A stretch of 43,569 nt of DNA from an uncultured Nitrosomonadales bacterium (GCA_903885165.1 CAISHO010000017.1:1-43569), one strand, 5' to 3'; positions 1 to 8,365 are shown, numbered from the stretch's first letter. The notes: a model not told the origin generated them from the sequence alone. Numbers and translations are program-made.

Positions 1-1
1 C

Positions 2-505
2 GCTAATATCGAGCTCGTTTTTCAAAATGGAGAAAAAGAAAAACGCGCCAATGAGCTTGTCATCGCGAATACCGAGTTGGTCTATCAAAGCGGAGAGAAA
101 GAAAAACGCGCCGCTGAACTGGTTATTGCCAACATCGAGCTCGTGTTTCAAAACGGGGAGAAAGGAAAACGAGCCGATGAGCTTGTCATCGCGAATACCG
201 AGTTGGTGTTTCAAAATGAAGAGAAAGAAAAGCGAGCTGCTGAACTTGTTATCGCTAATATCGAGCTCGTTTTTCAAAATGGAGAAAAAGAAAAACGCGC
301 CAATGAGCTTGTCATCGCGAATACCGAGTTGGTCTATCAAAGCGGAGAAAAAGAAAAACGCGCCGCTGAACTGGTTATTGCCAACATCGAGCTCGTGTTT
401 CAAAACGGGGAGAAAGGAAAGCGAGCCGATGAGCTTGTCATTGCGAACATTGAGCTAGCCTTCCAAAATGGAGAGAAAGAAAAGCGTGCTGCAGAATTAG
501 TCATT
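2..505 (+). repeat. Eight tandem 63-bp coding repeats with a 252-bp higher-order period
   Basis: Eight consecutive 63-bp units, each 21 codons, start at 2, 65, 128, 191, 254, 317, 380 and 443 and all stay in the kinase frame. Each unit reads approximately A-N-[IT]-E-L-V-[FY]-Q-[NS]-[GE]-E-K-[EG]-K-R-A-[AND]-E-L-V-I. Units 1-3 and 5-7 match almost base for base, so four units (252 bp) were duplicated together. The array may continue left of the window. Confidence 0.95.
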
Positions 506-1600
506 GCTTTAAATTCCGTTAAACAAGACGAGGAGGATAAAAAAGTACTATTTGTGATGAACCCCAATGCTATTGTAGTTGTTGATAGCAACGGCAAAGT
601 TTCAGGCATAAATCCGGCTTTTGGTCAGATGTTTAATGTCAACGAATCCACGCTAATTGGGCTTTCTGAAGGGGAATTTGATGATTTTATTCAAGAGAAA
701 TGCACGGATAAAAATCAGTATCTAGCCACCTCCAGCTTACCCATTAATGCGGGCCTGAAAGCCAAACAAAGTATTTCCGCAGCCAAAACTGATAAATTAG
801 ATTTTGAAATAAATTTAGATGGTATTAAATTTATTTCACGCAGCTACATTGATTGCAATATCACCCGGATAAGTCGCATCGTTCACTTTCAAGACGTGAC
901 TGAAAGAACGCTAGTCGATAGAATGAAATCAGAATTTATTACGACTGCGGCCCATGAGCTCAGAACGCCTATGACCACGATTTTTGGGTACACAGAGTTA
1001 TTAAAAGACGTGTCGCTTGTTGCTGAAGTCCAAAAAGATGTTATCAACACGATTCATGCGCAATCTAAACTCATGATCGTTCTATTAAATGATATTTTGG
1101 ATATCGCAAAAATAGAGGCGCAAGCCGCCAACCTCTATCAGATCAAGCTTCAGCCCATAGAGCCTATATTGGAATCGCTCGCCAATACATTTATCACGCC
1201 AGAAAACCACAATAAAGTCGTGTTTGAAATCAGCCCGAACCTGCCTGACCTTAATATTGACCAAACTAAAATTGAGCAGGTGGTTAGAAATGTGTTGAGT
1301 AACGCGTATAAATTTTCGCCGAATAATGACGAGATCAACATGCGTGTTTCTGAAATTATGCATGAGGGAGTGCCTAAGGTTTTAATTGCTATTCAAGATC
1401 ACGGCATCGGCATGAAGCCAGATGAACAGTGTCGCGTTTATGAAAAGTTTTACCGTGCAGATCAATCTGGCTTGATTCCCGGCACAGGCTTAGGCATGGC
1501 CATTGTGGCTGACATCATCAAATATCATGGCGGCTCGATAGAGATAGAAAGTGAATATGGCGTGGGAACGACGGTGAGTTTATATCTGCCTATTGCTTAA
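2..1600 (+). CDS. PAS sensor histidine kinase, 5' truncated by window edge
   Basis: The reading frame is open to the left edge, so the start lies outside; 532 residues are visible. The first 168 are eight near-identical 21-residue units rich in Glu, Lys, Ala and Leu, predicted to form a long helical coiled coil. A PAS-like domain follows (about residues 178-300, starting near VLFVMNPNAIVVVDSNG). Then comes a HisKA domain with the H-box AAHELRTPMTTIFGYTELL, its phospho-acceptor His encoded at 953-955. A HATPase_c domain ends the protein, with N-box NVLSNAYKF, G1 DHGIGM, F-box YEKFYRAD and G2 GTGLGMAIV. All catalytic boxes are intact, so it should autophosphorylate. No membrane segment is visible in this part and no response regulator lies next to it. 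The signal sensed is unknown. Confidence 0.9.
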   Translation, partial: ANIELVFQNGEKEKRANELVIANTELVYQSGEKEKRAAELVIANIELVFQNGEKGKRADELVIANTELVFQNEEKEKRAAELVIANIELVFQNGEKEKRANELVIANTELVYQSGEKEKRAAELVIANIELVFQNGEKGKRADELVIANIELAFQNGEKEKRAAELVIALNSVKQDEEDKKVLFVMNPNAIVVVDSNGKVSGINPAFGQMFNVNESTLIGLSEGEFDDFIQEKCTDKNQYLATSSLPINAGLKAKQSISAAKTDKLDFEINLDGIKFISRSYIDCNITRISRIVHFQDVTERTLVDRMKSEFITTAAHELRTPMTTIFGYTELLKDVSLVAEVQKDVINTIHAQSKLMIVLLNDILDIAKIEAQAANLYQIKLQPIEPILESLANTFITPENHNKVVFEISPNLPDLNIDQTKIEQVVRNVLSNAYKFSPNNDEINMRVSEIMHEGVPKVLIAIQDHGIGMKPDEQCRVYEKFYRADQSGLIPGTGLGMAIVADIIKYHGGSIEIESEYGVGTTVSLYLPIA

Positions 1601-1656
1601 TAGATCAGATCGTCGATGATTCGCTGTTTTATGCTGGACACGAGCAAAGCAAAAAA

Positions 1657-1678
1657 AAGGGCATCATCAGATGCCCTT
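1657..1678 (-). terminator. Intrinsic terminator pointing leftward, with no minus-strand gene before it
   Basis: A perfect 9-bp stem (AAGGGCATC / GATGCCCTT, loop ATCA) is preceded on the plus strand by a run of eight A. Read on the minus strand it is a stem followed by a T-run, a classic intrinsic terminator. A second stem (CTGAAGT / ACTTCAG, about 1682-1703) and a CTCCTCCC tract lie upstream on the minus strand. The same order occurs after amtB at 11181-11240. It may also help end the kinase transcript, although the plus strand lacks a T-run. Confidence 0.6.
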
Positions 1679-1734
1679 AAAACTGAAGTGGGGTAATACT
1701 TCAGGGAGGAGAATAATTGAGTGGTATTGCGAAT

Positions 1735-1780
1735 ACTCACTAATATGTAAGCAATTTTAATCGCTAACATATTAGTGAGT
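1735..1780. promoter_or_regulatory. Large inverted repeat upstream of the MarR-type gene, probable operator
   Basis: Two perfect 14-bp arms, ACTCACTAATATGT (1735-1748) and its reverse complement (1767-1780), flank an 18-bp spacer. The spacer's ends continue the symmetry with one mismatched pair. The centre lies about 80-100 bp upstream of the regulator start, as expected for an autoregulatory site of a dimeric winged-helix repressor. Binding by the neighbouring protein is inferred. Confidence 0.55.
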
Positions 1781-1855
1781 CAAGGGGTACAATGAAAATT
1801 AATACGGCAACCGGCTGTATAACCTGCTCGCATAATGCTTGTAATGGAGTGCCGC

Positions 1856-2311
1856 TTGAAAAAAAACATTACCTACCCGAATCTTCCGCAGCGTTTATTG
1901 AAAACGCGTGAAAGCCTGATAGGACATTTTCGCCACATCCTGAACCACTTTGGCATAACGGAACAGCAATGGCGGATATTGCGTACGCTAGACGAGTATG
2001 GGCAGTTGGAACCAAGGGAAATATGCGATTTGTGTCATTTTTCGAGCCCCAGCATGGCGGGAATGCTGGCTCGCATAGAAGAGCTACAATTGATTATGCG
2101 CGGTCCTATACCGGGAGATCGTCGAAGGGTGACTGTGTCTTTGTCGCAGAAAGGGGTAGCGCTGTTGAGTCAGATCGGCCCTTTGATAGACTTGCAATAT
2201 TCTTATCTGGAACAAGCCTGCGGGAAAAAAATATTGGCCGACTTGCTGACTGTATTGGATGAGTTTATTCATCTAACACAGAACACCATCCAACACGTTG
2301 ACCTGCCTTGA
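1856..2311 (+). CDS. MarR/HpaR-type transcriptional regulator
   Basis: A winged-helix regulator of about 151 residues. The segment ITEQQWRILRTLDEYGQLEPREICDLCHFSSPSMAGMLARIEEL is the HTH region and GPIPGDRRRVTVSLSQKG is the beta-wing of MarR proteins. The N-terminus (LPQRLLKTRESL) resembles the HpaR subgroup, which controls aromatic-acid catabolism and efflux genes. I chose TTG at 1856 because GGAG sits six bases before it; ATG codons at 1835 and 1844 are in frame but lack a clear ribosome site. The gene lies 24 bp before an EamA exporter and behind a large dyad, so it probably controls itself and that exporter. The ligand is unknown. Confidence 0.85.
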   Translation: MKKNITYPNLPQRLLKTRESLIGHFRHILNHFGITEQQWRILRTLDEYGQLEPREICDLCHFSSPSMAGMLARIEELQLIMRGPIPGDRRRVTVSLSQKGVALLSQIGPLIDLQYSYLEQACGKKILADLLTVLDEFIHLTQNTIQHVDLP

Positions 2312-2335
2312 GACGGCTGAACGGTATTTTTACGA

Positions 2336-3283
2336 ATGGAAGGTAAAGTGACCGGGCCTCAAGCCACGGATTGCGTTTGCATGACATCCTCCTTGACGGT
2401 TACTCGCTGGCTACCCGCGCTGGCGCTGCTCGTTCTTTCAATCACGTGGGGCTACACCTGGGTGCTGTCTAAACAGGCACTGACTTATGCGCCTCCCTTT
2501 GCTTTCGCGGCAGAGCGTTGTACAGGCGGCGCCTTGGCTCTGTTTATAGCCATCAAGCTCATGGGCAAATCCGTCCGCTTGGTGGCTCCAGGTCCGACCT
2601 TGCTTATCGGTTTAACGCAGGCTGCAGGTTTTATGGCATTTCAGACTTGGGCTCTGGTTGAAGGTGGCCCGGGAAAAACGGCGGTGCTGATCTTTACCAT
2701 GCCTATTTGGACACTGCTGCTGGCATGGCCCATTCTGGGCGAGCGTATACGAGGCAAGCAGTGGTTGGCCGCCTTAAGCACACTAACCGGCCTGCTGCTG
2801 ATCATCGAACCCTGGGATATGCATTCCAGTCTGCTCAGCAAATTCCTCGGGGTGATGGCGGCACTGTGTTGGTCCATCGGTTCTATTCTAATCAAGCGCT
2901 TGCGCGCCAGTCATAAGGTGGATTTGCTTGCCATGACGGCTTGGCAAATGATAATGGGGGCGGTGCCCTTAGTGTTGCTTGCGATCGTCATTCCAGAACA
3001 TTCCACTCAGTGGTCCATGTCCTATATCAGTATTCTTGTGTTCGTATCCGTGGTCAGTACGGGCTTCTGCTGGTGGCTGTGGATATACATTCTCGACCGT
3101 GTTCCTGCTTGGGAGGCCAGTCTGTCTGTGCTTGGAACGCCGGTGGTGGCCATTCTTTCTTCCCGAATGATGCTGGGAGAAGAATTTAAGGTTAGCGAAG
3201 TGACGGGTATTCTACTTATAGGCAGCGGTCTGGCATTACTTTCCTTAATTAGCTGGGCAGCCAGCCGCCGCACAATGAAATAA
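2336..3283 (+). CDS. EamA/DMT-family transporter, probable exporter
   Basis: A 315-residue inner-membrane protein with about ten hydrophobic helices arranged as two EamA repeats. Typical family segments are LALLVLSITWGYTWVLSKQAL near the N-terminus and LLAWPILGERIRGKQW / MMLGEEFKVSEVTGILLIGSGL at the ends of the two halves. Members export metabolites or amino acids, but the substrate cannot be read from sequence. The start is uncertain: ATG 2336 has no obvious ribosome site, while in-frame GTG 2348 follows GGAAGG closely. It is probably co-transcribed with the MarR-type regulator just upstream. Confidence 0.85.
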   Translation: MEGKVTGPQATDCVCMTSSLTVTRWLPALALLVLSITWGYTWVLSKQALTYAPPFAFAAERCTGGALALFIAIKLMGKSVRLVAPGPTLLIGLTQAAGFMAFQTWALVEGGPGKTAVLIFTMPIWTLLLAWPILGERIRGKQWLAALSTLTGLLLIIEPWDMHSSLLSKFLGVMAALCWSIGSILIKRLRASHKVDLLAMTAWQMIMGAVPLVLLAIVIPEHSTQWSMSYISILVFVSVVSTGFCWWLWIYILDRVPAWEASLSVLGTPVVAILSSRMMLGEEFKVSEVTGILLIGSGLALLSLISWAASRRTMK

Positions 3284-3409
3284 AGTCTAAATATGCATAA
3301 TAACTAATTGTTTATTAAGATAAAACGATTATCGAGCCGCTTGTATAAATACTAACCGGTGTTTGTTTAGCGCTTAACTTTAATTTTTCGCCTTAGTCAT
3401 TGTGAATTC

Positions 3410-4648
3410 ATGGATTCTTTGCCCTCTGTCACTTTAATGCACCCGTTGCGAAATCGCAGTTTTTTCATGCTGTTGGGTTTCCGTATCCAGATTGTGCTGG
3501 CCTATCAGATTATTGCCGTGGTGGTCGGTTGGCATATCTATGAACTGACCCACGATGCGTTAGCACTCGGGTTGATTGGTCTTGCCGAGGTGATTCCCTA
3601 TTTTTTCTGTGCACTGTTTGCAGGTTATGCAGTCGATCATCACTCGCGCCGGTTATTTGGCGTATTTGCAGGCGTGATGGTGAGTTTAAATGCGCTGGTA
3701 TTGGTCGCAACGACTCATATTCCGGATCAAAATGTTTCGTCCTGGTGGATTTATGCTGCGATCGCCAGCGGCGGAATCGCCCGTGCCTTTATTGGCCCTA
3801 GTTACGGCTCATTATTTGCGCTGGTATTGCCGCGTATTCAATATGCACGCGCAGCTGGTGTTGGCAGTTCAGCCTTTCAACTGGCGGCGGTGATGGGGCC
3901 AGCGCTGGGCGGGATGATGGTGGCATGGGGCAGTATGAGCGTTGCCTATGCCGTATCGGCGGTACTAGCATTCAGTTCAGCGATCACTTTGTTCTTATTG
4001 CGCGTTGAAGAACCCCCGTCAGCCACTTCCTCGCCGATATTCACCAGTATCGGGGAAGGTTTGCGTTTTGTGTTCAGCAATCAGATCATTTTGGGTGCCC
4101 AAGCGCTGGATATGTTTGCTGTCTTGTTTGGCGGCGCGGTCGCTATGCTGCCTGCCTTCATTCACGACATATTCCATTATGGACCTGAATCATTGGGGAT
4201 TTTGCGTGCGGCGCCAGCGGCAGGTTCGATCGTGATCGGCATCATCCTAGCCAGACACCCCTTGAATAAACATGCGGGTCACTGGTTTCTGGGCGCCGTT
4301 GCAGGATTTGGTTTATGCATTATCCTTTTCTCGTTGAATAGTAACTTTTGGTTCGCGGTAATTCTGCTGCTGGTGTCAGGCATCTGTGATGGCGTGTCTG
4401 TCGTGATGCGCAGCACCATCATGCAGTTATCAACCCCTGATGCGATGCGAGGACGTGTGGCGGCTATCAACGGAATTTTTATCGGCTCGTCCAACGAGTT
4501 AGGCGCATTTGAATCCGGGCTGGCTGCACGTCTGATGGGACTGGTTCCATCCGTCCTGTTTGGCGGTATGATGACACTGGCCGTTGTGGCCGTTACAGCA
4601 CGTTTAGCACCCAAGTTACGCAAGTTGGACATGCAAAAATTACATTAA
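3410..4648 (+). CDS. MFS transporter (EntS-like MFS_3 type)
   Basis: A 412-residue polytopic membrane protein with about twelve hydrophobic helices. The N-terminal pattern RNRSFFMLLGFRIQIVLAYQIIAVVVGWHIYELT and the loop GYAVDHHSRR after helix 2 fit the major facilitator superfamily. The C-terminal IMQLSTPDAMRGRVAAINGIF segment is typical of the EntS-like group of drug and siderophore exporters. A 126-bp AT-rich gap separates it from the EamA gene, so it probably has its own promoter. Substrate and physiological role are not visible. Confidence 0.85.
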   Translation: MDSLPSVTLMHPLRNRSFFMLLGFRIQIVLAYQIIAVVVGWHIYELTHDALALGLIGLAEVIPYFFCALFAGYAVDHHSRRLFGVFAGVMVSLNALVLVATTHIPDQNVSSWWIYAAIASGGIARAFIGPSYGSLFALVLPRIQYARAAGVGSSAFQLAAVMGPALGGMMVAWGSMSVAYAVSAVLAFSSAITLFLLRVEEPPSATSSPIFTSIGEGLRFVFSNQIILGAQALDMFAVLFGGAVAMLPAFIHDIFHYGPESLGILRAAPAAGSIVIGIILARHPLNKHAGHWFLGAVAGFGLCIILFSLNSNFWFAVILLLVSGICDGVSVVMRSTIMQLSTPDAMRGRVAAINGIFIGSSNELGAFESGLAARLMGLVPSVLFGGMMTLAVVAVTARLAPKLRKLDMQKLH

Positions 4649-4670
4649 TCTGCGCGTAGCGCGGCAGATT
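4647..4670 (+). terminator. Weak stem-loop after the MFS gene
   Basis: AATCTGC (4647-4653) pairs with GCAGATT (4664-4670), and an inner GCG/CGC extends the stem with a one-base bulge. It starts at the stop codon of the MFS gene. No T-run follows, so termination would need Rho or would be weak. Confidence 0.3.
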
Positions 4671-4708
4671 GTGGAATGTAAAGCTGTCAATGCAGGCGAT
4701 TTCATAAA

Positions 4709-4737
4709 TTGACTGAGTTTCTCAGTGTGCTTGTATC
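4709..4737 (+). promoter_or_regulatory. Possible promoter with overlapping dyad
   Basis: TTGACT (4709-4714) resembles a -35 box, and a perfect 6-bp dyad (ACTGAG-TTT-CTCAGT, 4712-4726) overlaps it. The -10 match (around TGTATC) is poor. The position, 50-75 bp before the membrane-protein gene at 4786, is reasonable, but the call is weak. Confidence 0.25.
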
Positions 4738-4785
4738 GTTTAGGTCTGATTTAACAATGTCCAGGATGACCAGGAATGGATTTGT

Positions 4786-5187
4786 ATGAACCGAAGCATA
4801 TTTCGTACCGCCCCTTTTTTTAGCGGATTAGTTGTCAATGCTGTGCTGGAGTTGTATGTCTATTTTTGGGTGGACGGTGGCCCAACGTTGCTGAAGTCTG
4901 GCGGTGATTGGGTTGCGATTTTGAATGAGATACCTGGAGACTTGGTGACATTCGTTGTGACTATCGTGTTACCTTATTTGATGATTTGGGCACAGCATGA
5001 TCCTGCCAAAGTTTCGTCGGCTGGAAAAGCAATGTTAGCGACGACGCTGCTTAGCGCAATGGTTATCATTGTCAGCGATCATTCATTGGTGAAAGTGCTG
5101 GCGATGGATATAGGCTGGGTGGTCTTGTGGTTTACGGCATTTTACTTCCTGATGGTGAAAAATTCGAACCGAATAGGCCGTGAATAG
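4786..5187 (+). CDS. Hypothetical inner-membrane protein
   Basis: I do not recognise this 133-residue protein. It has three to four hydrophobic segments: about residues 9-27, 48-68, 83-98 and 108-124, the last being VLAMDIGWVVLWFTAFYFLMV. A short charged tail (KNSNRIGRE) follows. There is no cysteine or histidine cluster and no known motif. It sits alone between the MFS gene and the arsenic operon, with more than 130 bp on each side, so it may be transcribed independently. A small membrane accessory or DoxX/DUF-type protein is possible but unsupported. Confidence 0.7.
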   Translation: MNRSIFRTAPFFSGLVVNAVLELYVYFWVDGGPTLLKSGGDWVAILNEIPGDLVTFVVTIVLPYLMIWAQHDPAKVSSAGKAMLATTLLSAMVIIVSDHSLVKVLAMDIGWVVLWFTAFYFLMVKNSNRIGRE

Positions 5188-5324
5188 CTATTTTTCAAGC
5201 GGAGCGCACTTTTGTTGGCGAGCTCATCAATTCATTATTTCTAGATTGACTGTGAGCTCAATGGCGTTGAGTTCCGGCAAAAGAGTTGAGCTGGTAATGA
5301 ATTTCTGATGTAATGCGGACATTA

Positions 5325-5345
5325 GTTTAATAATTGTTTAATAAT
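5325..5345 (+). promoter_or_regulatory. Tandem 10-bp repeat before arsR, candidate operator/-10 region
   Basis: GTTTAATAAT occurs twice (5325-5334 and 5336-5345), separated by one T, so the repeats are 11 bp apart, about one helical turn. Each contains TTTAAT, a fair -10 box. The repeats end just before the GGAAG ribosome site of arsR. ArsR-family repressors bind AT-rich sites overlapping their own promoter, so this is the likely autoregulatory site. Confidence 0.5.
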
Positions 5346-5356
5346 GGAAGTATAGA

Positions 5357-5680
5357 ATGATGGAGTCGAGTCAAGTAGTGAAGGCACTGGCAGCACTGGC
5401 GCAGCCAACGCGATTAGCGGCATATCGCTTGTTAGTGGCATGCGGTCCGGAAGGAATGGCAGCTGGACAGATTGCTGAACAGCTCAATGTCTCTGCCGCC
5501 ACGATGTCCTTTCACTTTAAAACGCTGAGCCATGCGGGTCTGATTGAGAGTCGGCAGGATGGTCGTTTTGTTTACTACTCGGCGAATTTTGAGGTCATGA
5601 ATGGCATGGTGGGGTACTTGACTGAAAACTGTTGCGGTGGCAATCCGGCGGCTTGCAACCTGCCAGATAAAATTTGTTAA
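5357..5680 (+). CDS. arsR: ArsR-family arsenite-responsive repressor
   Basis: A 107-residue winged-helix repressor with the family pattern ALAALAQPTRLAAYRLLV and recognition helix SAATMSFHFKTLSHAGLIESR, followed by the wing DGRFVYYS. The usual N-terminal CVC arsenic site is absent. Instead Cys92 and Cys93, Cys100 and Cys107 cluster at the C-terminus. This matches the alternative As(III) site known from the Acidithiobacillus ferrooxidans ArsR, which uses two adjacent Cys and one a few residues later. GGAAG lies six bases before ATG 5357. It is the first gene of the arsenic operon and should repress it until arsenite binds. Confidence 0.9.
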   Translation: MMESSQVVKALAALAQPTRLAAYRLLVACGPEGMAAGQIAEQLNVSAATMSFHFKTLSHAGLIESRQDGRFVYYSANFEVMNGMVGYLTENCCGGNPAACNLPDKIC

Positions 5681-5698
5681 TCATTGAAGGAAAACGAA

Positions 5699-6196
5699 AT
5701 GAGCGAAAAGCAATATAACGTGTTGATATTATGTACTGGCAACTCCGCACGCAGTATTCTGGGTGAGGTGTTATTCAACACGCTGGGCAAGGGACGGTTC
5801 AAGGCATACAGCGCAGGCAGCAAACCGGCGGGCAAAGTTAATCCGGGCGCGCTGGAATGGCTGATGGCGAATGGGCAAAGTACAGAAGGGCTACGCAGTA
5901 AGAGTTGGGATGAGTTTTCCATTGCTGGTGCGCCTGAATTTGATTTTATTTTTACCGTATGCGACAACGCGGCCGGGGAAGCCTGCCCGCTTTGGTTAGG
6001 TCATCCTGCTACCGCACATTGGGGTATTCCAGATCCTGCGCATATCGAAGGCGATGACGCACGCCGAGCTGCTTTTAATAAAGCCGCTGAACAACTGGCT
6101 AGGCGCATCCAGCTGTTTATGAGTTTACCTATCGATAAGCTGGATAAGCTCACACTGAAAGAAAAACTGTCGGAAATCGGTCGTATCCAAGACTAA
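5699..6196 (+). CDS. arsC: Arsenate reductase, low-molecular-weight phosphatase type
   Basis: A 165-residue cytoplasmic enzyme that reduces arsenate to arsenite. The N-terminal P-loop CTGNSARS is the CX5R phosphatase motif with the nucleophilic Cys. The later VCDNAAGEACP segment supplies the two cysteines that relay the disulfide in thioredoxin-linked ArsC enzymes, and HWGIPDPA carries the general-acid Asp. The GAAGG ribosome site lies before ATG 5699; an in-frame ATG at 5684 is too close to the arsR stop to be preferred. It is the second gene of the operon, and its product is the substrate of the ArsA-Acr3 pump. Confidence 0.93.
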   Translation: MSEKQYNVLILCTGNSARSILGEVLFNTLGKGRFKAYSAGSKPAGKVNPGALEWLMANGQSTEGLRSKSWDEFSIAGAPEFDFIFTVCDNAAGEACPLWLGHPATAHWGIPDPAHIEGDDARRAAFNKAAEQLARRIQLFMSLPIDKLDKLTLKEKLSEIGRIQD

Positions 6197-6204
6197 GGAG
6201 TGAC

Positions 6205-6573
6205 ATGAAAAAACTACAGATCTTTGATCCCGCCTTGTGTTGCAGCACCGGCGTTTGTGGCACTGAAATCGATCAGTCGCTGGTTAATTTCAGTGCTGAT
6301 GTGGATTGGTTGAAACATTCGGGTGGGCAGATCGAGCGTTTTAACCTTGCGCAGCAACCGATGGATTTTGTTAATAACCCGGTTGCGAAGGCTTTTCTGG
6401 AAAGATCGGGCGCTGAAGGTTTGCCGCTGATTCTGGTTGAAGGCGAAATCGCCATGGCGGGACGCTATCCAACTCGACAAGAATTGGCGAGATTTGCCGG
6501 TATTTCGAGTGCAATCGTTGATGCACCTGTATCAGAAGTAAAAACCGAAGGTTGTTGCTCCGGCCGCTGCTAA
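6205..6573 (+). CDS. arsD: Arsenite metallochaperone ArsD
   Basis: A 122-residue thioredoxin-fold chaperone that hands arsenite to ArsA. Cys12-Cys13 and Cys18 (ALCCSTGVCG) are the essential arsenite-binding triad of the family, at the classical positions. LPLILVEGEIAMAGRYPTRQEL is the conserved second half. The C-terminus carries a further Cys-Cys and a terminal Cys (GCCSGRC), as in many ArsD proteins. It starts eight bases after arsC with a GGAG ribosome site and precedes arsA, its functional partner. Confidence 0.93.
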   Translation: MKKLQIFDPALCCSTGVCGTEIDQSLVNFSADVDWLKHSGGQIERFNLAQQPMDFVNNPVAKAFLERSGAEGLPLILVEGEIAMAGRYPTRQELARFAGISSAIVDAPVSEVKTEGCCSGRC

Positions 6574-6610
6574 GTTATCCATATAGAGTCGACGTGATGA
6601 AAATACTGCC

Positions 6611-8362
6611 ATGAATATATTGATAGACCTCCCTCGCTTCCTGTTTTTCACCGGCAAGGGGGGTGTTGGTAAAACTTCGCTGGCTTGCGCTACTGCCATT
6701 CGTCTGGCCGATGAGGGGCGGCAGGTTTTGCTGGTGAGTACGGATCCCGCCTCAAACGTAGGGCAGGTGTTCAGTGTCGCCATCGGTAATCACATCACGC
6801 CGATTTCTGTGGTACCTAATTTGTCTGCGCTGGAGATTGACCCGCAGGCTGCCGCTCAGGCTTACCGCGACCGTATCGTCGGCCCCGTTCGTGGCGTACT
6901 GCCGGAGGCAGTCGTCAGAGGGATAGAAGAGCAATTATCTGGCGCCTGTACGACCGAAATCGCCGCATTCGACGAGTTCACCGCCTTGTTGACCGACACC
7001 GCCTTGACGGATGGTTTTGATCACATCATTTTCGATACCGCGCCGACGGGACACACTATACGACTGTTGCAACTGCCGGGTGCCTGGACTGGATTTCTTG
7101 ATGCAGGCAAGGGCGATGCATCCTGTCTTGGCCCGTTGGCAGGGTTGGAGAAACAGCGTCAACGCTATAGTGATGCCGTTGCCGTGTTGTCGGATTCACG
7201 CCGTACACGACTGATTCTGGTTGCGCGAGCACAGCGTTCCACCTTGCAAGAGGCTGCACGTACCAGCGAGGAATTGGCCCACATTGGTTTTGCCGAACAG
7301 CATTTGGTCATAAACGGTTGCATGCCTGAAAGTGAGATTTTCGACCCGTTGGCATTGGCGATCTTCAAGCGTGAGCGTCATGCGCTGGATAATATGCCGG
7401 CAGCGTTGCGCGGTCTGACTACCGATATGCGCAGCCTATTGCCCTTCAATCTGGTTGGGGTGGACGCATTGCGTGCTTTGCTCAGTGACCGTCCAGTCAG
7501 TACTCCTGCTGCTGTTGAGCATCGCGATGTTGAATTGCCCGATCTTGGCGGCCTGGTCGATGAGTTCGAGAAAAACGGCCATGGTTTGATCATGCTGATG
7601 GGTAAAGGCGGGGTGGGCAAGACCACTATGGCAGCCGCGATTGCGGTTGAACTGGCAGCCCGTGGACATGTGGTCAATCTCACCACATCCGACCCGGCGG
7701 CGCATTTGTCAGATACGTTGCACGGTGAAATAGCCAATCTGACGGTGAGCCGCATCGACCCGCGTATTGAGACCGAACGTTATCGTCAGAACGTGCTGGA
7801 AACCCGTGGGTGCAATCTGGATGCACAAGGTCGAGCCTTGCTGGAAGAGGATTTGCGCTCCCCTTGCACCGAAGAAATTGCGGTTTTTCAGGCATTTTCC
7901 CGTGCCATCCGCGAGGCTGATCGCGCCTTTGTGGTGATGGATACCGCACCGACCGGCCATACCCTGTTGCTGCTCGATGCGACAGGGGCTTACCACCGCG
8001 AAGTCGCACGCAACATGAAGGATGACGCGCAATTGTCGACCCCGATGATGCAACTTCAGAATCAGGAGCACACCCGCATTCTGATCGTGACTCTGGCTGA
8101 AACGACGCCGGTACTGGAGGCGGCCAGCTTGCAACAAGATTTGCGTCGTGCGGGCATCGAGCCGTGGGCATGGATCGTCAATCAGAGTCTGGCCGCAGCC
8201 CATCCGGCTTCACCACTGCTCGCGCTACGGGCTGAACATGAATGGGCGCAACTGGCCGCCGTCCAGCAATATTCGAAGCGCGTCGCCGTCGTTCCAGTTC
8301 AGGCGGAAGAGCCGGTCGGAATTGCGGCGTTGCGAGCACTAGTCAAACTTGGTAAGGATTAA
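6611..8362 (+). CDS. arsA: Arsenite-transporting ATPase ArsA
   Basis: A 583-residue duplicated ATPase that drives arsenite export. Two P-loops are present, TGKGGVGKTS near residue 15 and MGKGGVGKTT near residue 331. Each half also has the DTAPTGHT signal-transduction motif. The metal-site cysteines fall at Cys113 (GACTTEI), Cys172 (DASCLGP) and Cys419 (SPCTEEI); the first two have the same numbers as in the E. coli plasmid enzyme and the third matches its Cys422. Length is normal for a full two-domain ArsA. The next gene, four bases downstream, is an Acr3 permease rather than ArsB, a combination known in other bacteria. Confidence 0.95.
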   Translation: MNILIDLPRFLFFTGKGGVGKTSLACATAIRLADEGRQVLLVSTDPASNVGQVFSVAIGNHITPISVVPNLSALEIDPQAAAQAYRDRIVGPVRGVLPEAVVRGIEEQLSGACTTEIAAFDEFTALLTDTALTDGFDHIIFDTAPTGHTIRLLQLPGAWTGFLDAGKGDASCLGPLAGLEKQRQRYSDAVAVLSDSRRTRLILVARAQRSTLQEAARTSEELAHIGFAEQHLVINGCMPESEIFDPLALAIFKRERHALDNMPAALRGLTTDMRSLLPFNLVGVDALRALLSDRPVSTPAAVEHRDVELPDLGGLVDEFEKNGHGLIMLMGKGGVGKTTMAAAIAVELAARGHVVNLTTSDPAAHLSDTLHGEIANLTVSRIDPRIETERYRQNVLETRGCNLDAQGRALLEEDLRSPCTEEIAVFQAFSRAIREADRAFVVMDTAPTGHTLLLLDATGAYHREVARNMKDDAQLSTPMMQLQNQEHTRILIVTLAETTPVLEAASLQQDLRRAGIEPWAWIVNQSLAAAHPASPLLALRAEHEWAQLAAVQQYSKRVAVVPVQAEEPVGIAALRALVKLGKD

Positions 8363-8365
8363 ATC

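Noticed and set aside
400-609. Minus-strand frame across the kinase repeat
   Set aside because: It is an antisense reading of the repeat and PAS region with no start signals.
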